This document shows positions 33,118-44,178 of a stretch of DNA of 64,000 bases, in pieces (positions within the stretch are counted from its first letter, which is position 1; each line of letters starts with the position of its first letter). The translations under genes were made by a program, and so were the position numbers. This DNA is from Sordaria brevicollis (Eukaryota > Ascomycota > Sordariomycetes > Sordariales > Sordariaceae): assembly GCA_033439795.1 (NCBI GenBank), contig JAUTDP010000009.1, positions 930,001-994,000 on the forward strand. Reading direction: 5' to 3'. The notes beneath the pieces were generated by a model. The model did not search any database. It saw only the letters and a list, made by a program, of their open reading frames with translations, and was not told where the DNA came from.

Positions 33118-34558
33118 CTACATATCCACCATAACTTTCAACACCAGATTCCCTTCGTCATCCTTCACCTTCGCCGCCATGTCGAAGGCCCTGGGAATAC
33201 TCTCAAGCCCACTGTACCGTTGCGTTACCAACTTGGAGAGGTCTGGCAGATGCGGATCACCGCTAGCCAACAGCTCGATGACCTTTGGATAGGCATTCGC
33301 ATACCGGAACACGCCCAGAAGATCAACCTCCTTGAGTGAAGCGGCAGAGATGGGTAGTGTCTGGATGGGATTGCCCATGCCAATGATCATGATCTTGCCA
33401 CCCGGTGTCGTTGCCTTTAAGTATCCTGTGTTAGCACTTCCTTTTGACAATATCAAGAGTAATAATTCGAGCATGGAGAACACTCACGTAAATCGAACTC
33501 TGCAAACAACTCTCCACCCCCGTACACTCAAACGTAACATCCACCTCACCCACCTTTTCATCTTTACCAACCCCCTTAACCCTATCCGCAACACTCCTCG
33601 CATACTCCAACTTCTCCTCTATCTTCTCCAACCTCTTTTCCGACAGGGGAACCACAACCGCCTCATCAGCAAACCCATTCTCCACCGCAAACTTCACCCT
33701 ATCCTCTTGAATATCCGCAATCACCACCCTCGCCTCCCCCTTCGTCAAGCTCTTACAAACAGCCGCGCACAACAACCCGACCGCTCCCGCGCCAAACACC
33801 AACACATTGAGTCTCCTCCCCGCCGTCCCAGACAACACAGAGTAAAGAGACGAAATCCCCGCCCTCCCGGCAGCATGCCACGCAACACTCAACGGCTCCG
33901 CCAACGCTCCCATCGTGTAATCCACATTATCCGGTAACTTGTGACACCACTTTGCCGGATGCGCCACTACTTCCTGCAAAGTACCCTGAGAGTGAGGGAA
34001 CTGTGGCCATCCCTTTGCTGAAGACCGGAAACGCATGGAGCGGCAGATGTTGTATCTACTTTCTTCGCCCATCATTCTCACCCCATGGTCCCTAGTTTTG
34101 GCGGTTCCATGGGAGGTTGAGGGGGAGGAAGGAAGAGGACGACAAAGTTCGCATTTCTCACACGGCTGGCCAACCTCTAGGGCGATGCGGTCGCCTACTT
34201 TTAGATCTGTGACGGAAGAGCCGATGGCGGTGATTATCCCGGAAGACTCGTGCCCAAGAGTCAAGGGTTCGTGGACTTGGATGTCTCCGTTGCGGAAGTG
34301 GGTGTAGTAGTGAAGGTCGGAACCGCAGAGGCCGGTGGATTTGATGGAGATTAGGACGTCGGTTGGGGAGAGAGGTGGGAGGGGGCGGGATTCCTATGAT
34401 AGGTTATGGTTAGTGCTTGGTTTAGATGCTCGTTTTGGTTTTAGGATGCTGTTGGGTAGAGGAGCAACTGATTATCGTCAAAGGGAAGAAGGTTCGTTAC
34501 TTACCACACGAAGATCACGGGCTCCATGGAGGACGGAGGCCTTGACGTTGGTTGCCAT
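33118..34558 (-). CDS. Zinc-dependent sorbitol/xylitol dehydrogenase-type MDR enzyme with an insertion in the structural zinc loop
   Basis: Predicted exons on the minus strand: 34,558-34,505, 34,393-33,488, 33,414-33,118; 418 residues. The medium-chain dehydrogenase hallmarks are the catalytic zinc ligands Cys41 (GLCGSD) and His66-Glu67 (LGHES), the Rossmann glycine motif (GAGAVG), and an acidic residue after the second strand (VVIADIQ), which favours NAD. The family segment MRFRSSAKG and HPAKWCHKLP are typical of sorbitol/xylitol/arabinitol dehydrogenases, which oxidise polyols to ketoses. The structural zinc lobe keeps four Cys, but 32 residues separate the third and fourth instead of the usual 7. 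The last intron (33,487-33,415) ends in AAAG rather than CAG; the CACAG 11 nt upstream would bring in a stop. It shares a divergent promoter with the SDR gene. Confidence 0.85.
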
Positions 34559-35672
34559 TGTGTTTGTCTTTCTGGAATCACGTCGTACACAGAACACTGG
34601 TTATACAGAGGACCGGTGTGTACACTGAATGGGGAACCGCTGGGCTGGTGTTTGTTTAAGACACGAAAGTGAGGTTGATCAAGTAAGAAGTCAACGGAAG
34701 CAGAGAAACAAGGGTAGCGACTGAAGCAGGCGTAGCTTCCTTATTATACGCTCCTCTGCAACAAGACTTGACCTACCCAAAACCCCTAGCTCGGAATCCT
34801 TCAACCATTTGAAGGGCAAGTGCTGCTATCCACTCGGCCATGCAACATTGGTGGAGTGTGAAGAATCAGCTCGGGATAATTCCAAGCTGATCCATGCCTG
34901 GGGAAAAAGAAGGAGGCCGTGTTTACGTACTCACTTTCACCATCATGGGAACTTGATTAAAGCGGTGGACAGCCTCGGTGTTGTCTAGGACATGACACCG
35001 CAGCTTTTCTCGACCCATCGGAACCCTCGAAAAAAAGTCATCAGACCCTCAGAAAACATTGCTGGCGTGCTGCTGTACTCCGTATATCGGCCTTACTTTG
35101 GGCGAATTAGGTCATCGTCAACAAGTTATCCCGACAATTGGAAAGTCCAACTCGGCCGACCCGTTCGATCCGCTGTGGTTGTACTCCGTGGGGAAAGCGG
35201 GGAAACGTGGGGAAGAGGGAGAACTGCCCCGCACCTCGTGTTAGTGAGATGGTCTCCACATGTTCACTGCTCTTCGGGGAACAGCTGGTCTCCCATCAAG
35301 AACCCATGGATATTGAAAGGAATCAGTGGTTTCTTCTTCGATCCATCTGATGAGAAGAAACATTGCTATATCAAAAAAAGGAAAGGGTGGACAAAAAATT
35401 AAACGAAACTTGCTTGGAATTTGTGATGATGGCCTACACTAGTTACCTTCGTACGTGGGGGAAGAGCTGAAGTTCCAAGGTGGGACGTGGGAGGGTGATG
35501 ATGGGGGATCACTTGCCATGTCACTACCGAATTCCAAGCCGTCAAGGTACACGAAGCCCAATTGACTTTTTTTATAACTTCCCAAGAGATCTTTTCCTCA
35601 GTTCTATCCTTGATTCTCTCTACCCGGACCGACCCTTCACTCTTCGGTGTAAACTCACATAACCCAAACACA
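34559..35672. promoter_or_regulatory. Divergent promoter region between the zinc dehydrogenase and SDR genes
   Basis: A 1.1-kb region upstream of two oxidoreductase genes transcribed apart, suggesting shared control. A minus-strand segment at about 34,845-34,790 contains a tRNA A-box-like string (TGGCCGAGTGG), but no full cloverleaf. No regulator site was identified with confidence. Confidence 0.4.
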
Positions 35673-36697
35673 ATGGCATCATCCAGCAGCGTCCAAAACA
35701 TGTTCTCCCTCGAAGGCCACACAGCCCTCATCACCGGTGCCACCCGAGGAATCGGTCAAGCAGTAGCCATTGCTCTCGCCGAAGCCGGGGCCGACATTAT
35801 TCTCGTTCAGGTCTGTTTTCGACCCCGTTCATTCCCAGACTCCCTCTCTTCAAAGGTCCAGTCCCTGACAACAAGACTAACACACACCCTCAAGCGCGAC
35901 GAATCCTCCCTCACCACCTACAACCAAATCCGATCCCTCGGCCGATCCGCCACCATCTACAAGGCCGACCTCTCCTCTCCCTCCGACGTCTCTTCTTTAG
36001 TCCCCCGCATCCTATCCGACGGCCATGTCATCCGCATCCTCATAAACTGCGCCGGCATCCAACGCCGCCACCCCTCACACCTGTTTCCCGATGCCGATTT
36101 CAACGAAGTAATCCAAGTAAACCTCAACACCGTCTTCACACTCTGTCGCGACATTGGCGCTCACATGCTCAATCTCGAGCCCTCACCCGTTACGGGACGG
36201 AAGGGGAGTATCATTAATTTCGCGAGCTTGTTGACGTTCCAGGGTGGACTGACGGTGCCTGCTTATGCGGCGAGTAAAGGAGCTGTGGGGCAGTTGACCA
36301 AGAGTTTTGCGAATGAGTGGACTTCAAGGGGTATAACGGTGAATGCGATTGCGCCGGGGTATGTGGAGACGGAGATGAATGAGGCACTTCTCAAAGATGA
36401 GGGGAGGTTGAGGAGTATTAGTGAGAGGATTCCCGCTGGGAGGGTGAGTTCTTTTTTCTGTCTGATATTTTGAACCCCCTCCTCCTTCCTACTCGCTTCG
36501 ATCGAGTTGCTGTTGCCATGTTGGTGACACAAACACCCCCTCTGTATGATGATGACTTGCTAACGTAATGTGTCGGTCTTGTGCAGTGGGGAAGTCCGGA
36601 GGATTTCAAGGGGACGGCTGTGTATCTGGCCAGTAAGGCGAGCGGTTACGTGAGCGGTCATGTGTTGGTTGTTGATGGTGGGTGGATGGGGCGGTAA
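35673..36697 (+). CDS. Short-chain dehydrogenase/reductase, KduD-like (2-deoxy-gluconate 3-dehydrogenase type)
   Basis: Predicted exons 35,673-35,810, 35,895-36,443, 36,587-36,697; 265 residues, the usual classical SDR length. TGATRGIG (21-28) is the cofactor motif, NCAG (97-100) the family N-x-A-G, and the catalytic residues are Ser157, Tyr170 and Lys174 (YAASK). PGYVETEM and VDGGWMGR near the C-terminus match the KduD/gluconate dehydrogenase group, which oxidises 2-deoxy-gluconate or 2-keto-3-deoxy sugar acids. The first intron (84 nt, donor GTCTGT, acceptor TCAAG) is a multiple of three and contains no stop, so retention would insert 28 residues. I prefer splicing, because the insertion would split the cofactor-binding region just before the RDES segment. 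Substrate unknown. Confidence 0.87.
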
Positions 36698-36925
36698 GTT
36701 AGGAAGAAGAAAGGAGCTATATCCAACAGTGACGAACGGTATTGGATGGGAAAATTGTATCACGATTTTCTGTTTTTTTATCGCAAATGACTAACTAGAA
36801 CTATTGCGATGTTCAAGTGTGCTTACAAGCCAAAAACATCAACAGTGAGACATGTACACGAGTTCGAACAGATGCCGAGTCATCCACACAGCCACAGCCA
36901 AAACGCTGTGATCCGTCAGAGAAAC

Positions 36926-38915
36926 TTAGTAGTTTCTTCTGGTCGAACCCAAGATACTTTCCATCCAAGGATAGACAGCCGAGTTGGCCAGGGGATATCC
37001 CATGTGCAAAGCACCAGTGAAGAAGCGAGCTTCCTTGGGCGAGCCGTATTCCATCAACATCATGGAATCTTCAATGGGCATGAGACCATCTTGGGTGCCC
37101 TGCATAGTATTTGTAACCGTCAGTCTCGCTGAAGGGCATGGCATGGCAGGCCTGTGAAGTGGAGAAAAAGAAAAAGAAAAGGACTCACGTTGATCAGCAA
37201 AAGCCTAGTCGAAGGCTTATCCAAGATGCCATTCTCCAACAGCGAAAACTTCTGTTGGACACCAGCCTTGAACTCCTCGACGGAGTTGTAGCCGTGCTTC
37301 ATGGCGAAGGCAGGCGTGAGTCTGTCAACACCCAATTGTGTTAGCAATCCCACTCACACTCATTTTATGCAACGGAAGACAAGCAAAAAGAAAGAGAAAG
37401 AAACTCACGTCGCAGGATACTCATGTCCATCCACCCTCCCCAACCACTCCTCATCATAAAAATAATGCACCCCCGCCCCCTGCGCCACCACGCCCGCCAG
37501 CTGTCGCTTGTGCGTATGCGCGATCCTGACCGCATAATACCCTCCCGCGCTCAGTCCCCACACCATGACCTTGTTCATGTTGAACACCCTCAATTCATCA
37601 TCACCATCACGAACCCTGTACTCATCCATCCACGTCAACAAGCTCGTCCACAGCCTGTCACAACTCTCCGGGTCGGCCGGATCAGTAGGACAATCAGCCG
37701 TCCCCGGGATCTCCACCACCACGACGGCCCATCCGCGCGCCAAAAACTCGTTGCACCGGACAGTGTTATCAGGCCTGTACCCATCGAGGCCGGTCATGAG
37801 AATAACCACCGGCACACCGGGGCCACAACCATGACCTCCATCCGAAGCCCACTCGCGCTCCCACTTACCTTGCGCGTCGTAGCTAGGTTCCCAGCCAGAG
37901 TGCCGCAGACGGACATAGACGGGGATATGTTCCCCCTCGCCCTGCTCAACCTTGCGGTTGATGAAAGGAACGTTAACCTCCTGAAGGGGCTGATCCCATA
38001 ACTGTCCCGCCTTGAGGTAAGCCTCCTTTTGCTTCTCCCACGCTTTCCACTTCTCTTCGTCATTAATCTTGCCGCCGTGGGAAGTGATGTAAGGGAAGCG
38101 GGCAATGCGATAAATGCAGCAGGCGCGGAGGTAGAGGGATGAGGCTTGCTCGCGGAGTTTGGAGCCGGTTGAGGTGCGTTGTCCGCCGTGGGCTGCTGCG
38201 AGCTGGTCGTGCTTGGCGACGAGGGCGTCGGCTTGGGAGATGAGCTTCTCGGCGATTCCCGTGGAGAGGAAGGTCCTTGTCCATTCGGGGGAGGTCATGT
38301 CGTTGAGGTTGGCGGCGATGAGGGCGTCGAAGGAGGGGGCGAAGTCTTCGTAGAGACCGTCGTGGAAGGGGTAGAGTGATTTGGTGCACTAGATAGGTGT
38401 TAGGTGGGTTTAGTATTGTGATGACTTTTTGTTGTTGGCAGATGTTGGTTGGTTCAATCGAATCGCTCGCTGTAAGTGAGGGCAAAAGGAAAATGACGCG
38501 ATGCAAAAGGCCAGTGTTTCTCGGTGCGAGATTCGCAAAACAAGCAGTTAAAAGTAAACCCAGATTGAATTGAAGTTGATGATGGCGGTACTGTTTTGTT
38601 TCCCTCTCACTCATCCCTTTCCCCCTTGCTATGCTGATGGTGATGATGACGATGACCCTTTTTGCTCCCGTAAAGCCAAGAAGAAAAAAACTCAGGTAAT
38701 AAAACAAAACCGACGAAACCAAAAGCCAGTCAATGGCACATGGAGAAACTTACTGGGAACTTCCACTTAGTCTCCCACAGTGCCTTGATACCCTCATGAT
38801 GAGGCATCTTCGCCTGAAACGCCTCCTTGCCCATGATCCAGTGCCTGGGAGTTTCTCCCTGTCCGCCCAACCCGCCTTCACGCTGTTGCTTCTTCTGTTC
38901 CTGATGAGGAGACAT
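36926..38915 (-). CDS. Ayg1-type alpha/beta hydrolase (polyketide chain-shortening family)
   Basis: Predicted exons on the minus strand: 38,915-38,754, 38,388-37,409, 37,321-37,189, 37,099-36,926; 482 residues; the first intron is long (365 nt). The start region ([26 protein letters not shown]) and [20 protein letters not shown] resemble Aspergillus Ayg1 and related fungal hydrolases. The triad candidates are the Ser in WGLSAGGYY, the Asp in GTQDGLMP and the His in GALHMGYP. In Aspergillus fumigatus Ayg1 shortens a heptaketide naphthopyrone to 1,3,6,8-tetrahydroxynaphthalene for DHN melanin. No polyketide synthase or melanin gene lies nearby, so pathway membership is open, and another ester or C-C hydrolase role is possible. 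Confidence 0.8.
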
Positions 38916-39050
38916 GGTGATGAACGGGTTTTCGACGGTGTGAAGGTGATACAAAAAAAAGAGGTAGCCAAGAAGAACCGGATCAGAGACCGTTGTGAAA
39001 AGAGAAAGAAACGATGTCAATGACACAAAAAAAAAAGAGTTTGAGCCTCT

Positions 39051-39316
39051 TTAAAGAGCAACGCGAACGACCCTCTGCTTAGCAAAGAGAGGAACACCGT
39101 CCTTAGAGCCGGCGTAGGCAACAGCCGTCGAGATGCTTCTTCTGCGACGACGAACGGGTGCGGTGCCGGGATGCTCGCGAACCCTGTACGTGATTGGTCT
39201 GTGTAAGTTGGGAGAACAAACAGATGAGATGAATTGACGGGTAAGGTTCAAACTAACTGAGATTGAAGGAGAGCGAGGCGAACGCGGGTGATGGAAGCGT
39301 GAAGATCTTCGCCCAT
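39051..39316 (-). CDS. Small basic protein, 68 residues, two exons, function unknown
   Basis: Predicted exons 39,316-39,258 and 39,198-39,051 with a 59-nt intron (donor GTTAGT, acceptor ACACAG). The product begins MGEDLHASITRVRLALLQSQ and has a basic cluster (VRRRRRSIS) and a C-terminus FAKQRVVRVAL. The reading phase holds across the junction, and a start lies in the expected place. No domain recognised and no membrane segment. It ends only 136 bp upstream of the Ayg1-type gene start on the same strand, so its transcript may overlap that promoter, or it may be an upstream ORF of a long leader. A second acceptor (CGTACAG) 15 nt further in would keep nearly the same product. Confidence 0.4.
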
Positions 39317-41312
39317 TTTGAATGATTTGAGGGGTGCTTGTTTAATAGACAGATGTTGGTGTCGTTCGACGATGGCTGAGAGACACTCGCTTGCAGTTGC
39401 GTTGCTTGCTTGCGTGTGTATGTGCGTGAGGACGGATCGTTGGGGATATCCGATGTGCTTATATGTGCTTCAGAGACGCCGAAGTGTGTTGAATGCCGGT
39501 CGATATGTTCACGTTCGGATGGGATGAAAGTTGGTTGAATGGAAATATCACTTTGGGGGAATGATGCCTTATATGAACGTTGAAGAGATGGAAGGGATTC
39601 AGAACAAAGAAAGTCTAGTCAGCCGACCAGACAACACCCGGGGGCTCGATGAGTTATTATACCGGATTCTGGAAAACCGGCGGCCAGTGTGGGGGAATGG
39701 GACAAAAAAAAGGGCGAGACACTAGAATGGCTCGATATTATTACCAGGACGGTAACAGGATCAGCTCACCCATGACGGCCAAAGCAGGGAGGTGGTCCCG
39801 TGGAGGGTGTGTGTCTCCCTCATGGGGTACGATGCCGAAGAGGGACATCCCCAGTCTAATGAGATGGTCCATCGGGGAGATCCCGTTTTCCCCTTCTTGG
39901 TAACTGGGATAGGGCCCGGATAGATCCACTGGACACCTACTGTATTGACCAGGCGCCGAAACAAGTGTTGGACACACACCCACCAAATCAGTGTCTGGTA
40001 AGCCTTTGTAAGACCTCACTTGAGACGTAACCATTGGCATAGCAGAGGAGGTTGTTGTGGTTACCATATGGTTTCCCCGGGTCATAACGAGATGGATGGA
40101 TGTACAATGATGGAGACTTGAGGAGAGCACGCATCATAGTACACAACCGACTTCCCCAGAGCAGCAGCTGTACGCATGACCTTGGAAGAAATAGTTTGAG
40201 GCTTCTAGCGCCGGAGACCTTGTTCGGCGAAATGATCGAGAAAGACAATGCCAAAGACACCATTCCGGATCCAATATCGGTCTCGAGTTTATTGGCAACC
40301 ACTTATTACCTCCGGGGATTGGCCTGTTTGGGCAGGTTGGCGAACGCTGTGGTCGGCTCCGAGAATCACATGTCAGCGGTGAACAAGTGAAGAAGTGGAG
40401 AAAGCATCAAGGAGTATGACGATCTGAAATTTGGCTAAACAGGGGGGGTGGAAGAAAGGCCGGGTCGGGGGTCCCTGGGTTTCACTGGGGTTCTGGCCAA
40501 GAAACCGCTTGGAACACCCGTCACAGAACATTGGAAGGGTAAAAAGTCCCTCGATAATCCACTGGGAGCGCTCTACCAAGTGTTCCATTGCGTCCCATTT
40601 GATCCAGCCGGTCTGCTGACCCAAGTCCACATGCAAGCTTCGGCGGTGCACTGGCCCAGCCGGATCGCATTCCATTCATTCCTCGAGGGCTGACACCGCC
40701 TGGCCTGGGTGATTGGATGATGAGAATCCAGGAACAACACCGCCTTCCAAACCAGGGGCATCATGATATCCGAGATGAAGAGATGACCAAATGGTTGCAA
40801 TTGCAATTCCATCGGCAAAAGGGGGGGCTGAACAGAACCTCACGTTCTAAAAGGATTGGTTTTCCGCAGGCCGGGTATCTCGAGCTTCCGTCACACATCT
40901 AACCGCCCGGGCGCCGCCCATGTGTCGATCAACGGGTGCTCGATTGACTTTCCACCTTGACTTGCTCACCCACATGGCCGTGGCAGCCGAGATGCCACCG
41001 TATACAACCTACCGAGCGTTGGAGGTCCTGCATGAGCAATAACGTGCAAGTAATGCGATTCCATCCGAGATCATCAAACCTACTACCGATGTCATCATCG
41101 TCACCATCAAGATAGGAACGGCCAAACGATCAGTCATGTCTCGGGTGGCGTCATCAGCCGGCCTCGTTTGTGCCGGATCCGAGTACCTGTACAGTGGAAT
41201 GGCACTTTGACTGACAGAACCGGCCACGATTTCAAGCCGCATCCGACAATCCAAAACGATTCTGCCCAAAAAAAGAGTTCAATTTCAGCAGGTAAGGGCA
41301 TCATCGTCCATC
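39317..41312. other. Intergenic, no gene recognised
   Basis: Two kilobases between the small basic protein gene start and the GNA1 gene stop. Codon-like open frames (for example 39,741-40,130 minus) overlap one another on both strands and resemble nothing known. It holds the promoter of the small gene and the 3'UTR of GNA1. Confidence 0.4.
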
Positions 41313-41909
41313 CTAAGCCTTGCTCTTTGCGCCCTGGTAGTAATGTGCCATTTCCAGACCGGCCCTCTTGAAGCCGCACTTGACGTAGAAGCCCTCGTTG
41401 GCTTCGCTGCAGTCGAGAATGGTCTTGTAGCAGCCCGTCTTCTCCGCGATAAAGTCCAGCGCCTGGATCATCCGGAGACCCAGCTTCTTGCCCTGCTGAT
41501 CCTTGGCGATGGCGATGTCCTCGATGTGTCCGACCGACCCGAGATTGTGGATGCTGTTTGTGTCAGTCAGTCAAAGTCAGCGGGGTGGTTGCGCATTTAC
41601 TACAAGAAAAACTCACAACTTGCGCTCAACCAACAGCGCGCCGGTGCCAACCACCCTGGACGGGCTGCTGTTGGTGTCCTCGATGACGAGGATAAAGTAG
41701 CCACCGTCCTGTCGCGAGATCCAGTCGTACCGGTCCTGGAACTGCTCCTTGGAAATGTCGCCCACCGTGGTCAGCACGCGGAGGCAGTCGAGGAAGCCCG
41801 TGTCGTAGTCGGTCGGTCGGAGCGCGCGCAGCTTGTATCCTTCGGGCAGGGCCGATTGCACCTCGGGGGAGAGGAGATCGGCAGAAAACAGTTCTTTTTG
41901 GGTGGCCAT
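41313..41909 (-). CDS. gna1: Glucosamine-6-phosphate N-acetyltransferase (GNAT family)
   Basis: Predicted exons 41,909-41,617 and 41,553-41,313 on the minus strand, 63-nt intron, 177 residues (yeast Gna1 has 159). The N-terminus LPEGYKLRALRPTDYDTGFL, the LTTVGDIS segment and QFQDRYDWI are typical of GNA1. IHNLGSVGHIEDIAIAKDQQ and QQGKKLG (117-123) form the GNAT acetyl-CoA pyrophosphate loop, and the C-terminus (DCSEANEGFY, KCGFKR) is characteristic. It makes N-acetylglucosamine-6-phosphate from acetyl-CoA in the cytosolic UDP-GlcNAc pathway, feeding chitin, GPI anchors and N-glycans. The frame opens upstream only through TTG; ATG 41,909 is the first Met. Confidence 0.92.
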
Positions 41910-44178
41910 TGCGGATATTTGCGAGGACTGTTCGTGTTCGAGTGAATATCGTCGGTGTGCTGTTGATTTGGCGCAAGTTGGTGAAGCAACTGGGAAGTTC
42001 AACGAGAGAAAGGATAGGCGCAACGGCGGTCGCTGTGATTGTTGACTTGTGGCCTTTTGCTATTCGCTATTCGTTTGATGATGTTCACTTCAGCGGGCGG
42101 GAGTAGCCGAAGCAGGCAGCGGTGGGGATGGACTTGACACACGTAACAAGAGGCTGGAAACTGACACTTGCAGTTGGGAAAATCGGAAAAAGCCAAGGTA
42201 ACAATTAAGTCTATATCGTAACGAAGGAAAGAACAAAGAATTCCAAGTCGGCTGCACACTCATGGAATCTTGGAAGTGGAAGTTTCAAACCAGCGTCGCA
42301 CCTGCCTGTGCAGAGGCAGCTGTGCAGTCGCGATAGTGACCCGCTATCGGGAGCTGAGCTAGGTGCTTGGCCTGTAGCTGCTGCCCCGCCTTCTCACGCA
42401 TTCAGCCCTGTTTCGTGCCACCAATAATTTCTTCGAGTCAATGGCCAGAACAGCACCACGAACATCAAACTTTCACAACAGCAGCGGCAAGGACAACGAC
42501 ACTCCTCCCGGTCAAACATCGCTATCAACATCAGAAGCCGCCGATAGCGAATAAGAAGATGGCCATGTCAGCCATGTCATGGTGCCTCCTCTCGACAGGC
42601 GGCAATCGGCCTCATACTGTCGAGGATACGGCTTCAAGACGAGGAGCATCGGACTCGGCGGGAGCCCCGTTCAAGTTTCCAATTCATTGGCAATCCGGTC
42701 TCTTGAACCATCCCCGATGTTAATTCCTAGAGGTATCCTCCAAGAAACGAGGACTTTATTATACACATCTGTGGGGTCTCTGCGGAGGGGCCATGCCGAC
42801 GACGAGTGTCAAGAATCGCGGTTGGACCAAAGGTTGGCTCAAGAGCGGAACTCTATGCAATACTTTCATCCCATACGAGACAATTGCATGGTGCAGAAGA
42901 GCGGTGTCGAGATATCTCCAACTCCCGTCATCCCCTCTTCAACCGTTGAACAGCAACGTCACAGCCTCGACATGGGCACACACCTGTGTGAGATGACTGC
43001 TTCAAATTGGCTGCTTGGAGAGCAAAAGCTGAGGGGCAAACAAGGTCCCACAAACAAAACTCAAGTTTTAGCCAGTGTTTGAGGTTTCCCTTCAACTCAT
43101 CAGGTTGGTCTTGTTCGAGATTGAAGAGAGTTCTTCAACAAGTTGCGTTGCAGCCTTCTCGCCAACATCTGCAGTCGACCCGGCTGCCAGGGGTCCTCGC
43201 ATAGCTTATGCTTGTAGAGACATGGCAACCCTACCGTAAGAATGACTAACCGGTTCCAATTTCGAGAGCTGCCCAACCTTCCAGGCACGGGTAACCGTGA
43301 TGTCGTGCAGCGCGGGGTTAGGCCTTCGCTTTAACAGTTGCAGCTGCCTCGCCAACAGAAAACCACGTTGCTACTGCTTGAGAACCAGAAATGGGAGGGT
43401 TGAGAAGGGACAATGGAGCCCCCCGGGAGGAGGGATCAAGGCCGAAAAGAGGATGCTGACCAGTGATGCCCTCTGATGCTATCAGGCAGGCAGATGACCG
43501 CCATCTGTGCATCACATGCTAACAACATGCACTCCCGTTTGTGCTAGTTCTCCCCCCTTGTACGTACCCGCCGCATCTTTGATATCTCCCTCCATTCATC
43601 ACTGTTTATCCATTGGACTAATTCCATGACTTAATTGGTAGGGACAAGTCCAGGCCCAAGCTTCACCAACAGGCCATCAAACTCTTTCGTCCATGCCGCC
43701 ACCATCTCGTACAATTGGAGCCCTAGGGTCACCGGGGTAGGATGTGGATGTGGATGGATCGGGGAGGTACCCTTCGACTCATAGCTTCTTTGCTATGTTT
43801 CAGGTATTCGCCGTTGCCCCTCCCATCAGCATCCATTTGCCATAGCTTTCTTGCTTGGCCTTGTCGTTGTCATGTCATCTTTCTTTTGTGCCTGAACATC
43901 CGTTGATTTTGATCTATCCTGCTCACATATACCTAGTCCTTTCCCTATTCTGCACCCTTACCTTTTTGCTTTTTTCAAAAAAAGGGTTTGGCCCTCGTCA
44001 TCTGCATCTGTTAGACTATCGTTATTTGTTTGTTTATTTTTTGTTAGCCTCTTTGGTTGCATGAGGGTCATGGTCGTTGGGAATTCGATACCACGATAAC
44101 AGAACTCGGGCACGCTATCCACACGCATACCACACCCAACACTCTTTCAAAACACCGCCTCTACACCCTCAGTATACG
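41910..44178. other. Intergenic, divergent promoters of gna1 and the lipase gene
   Basis: It separates two genes transcribed apart. The part from 43,850 to 44,178 is T/C-rich on the plus strand and probably the lipase leader. Open frames at 42,367-43,082 overlap in two frames without recognisable similarity, so no gene is called. Confidence 0.4.

Noticed and set aside
34790..34845. Complete tRNA gene
   Set aside because: Only the A-box is convincing; there is no anticodon arm of correct length and no acceptor stem.
42367..43082. Two overlapping plus-strand frames of 118 and 167 codons
   Set aside because: They overlap in different frames, neither shows a domain, and no splice pattern joins them.
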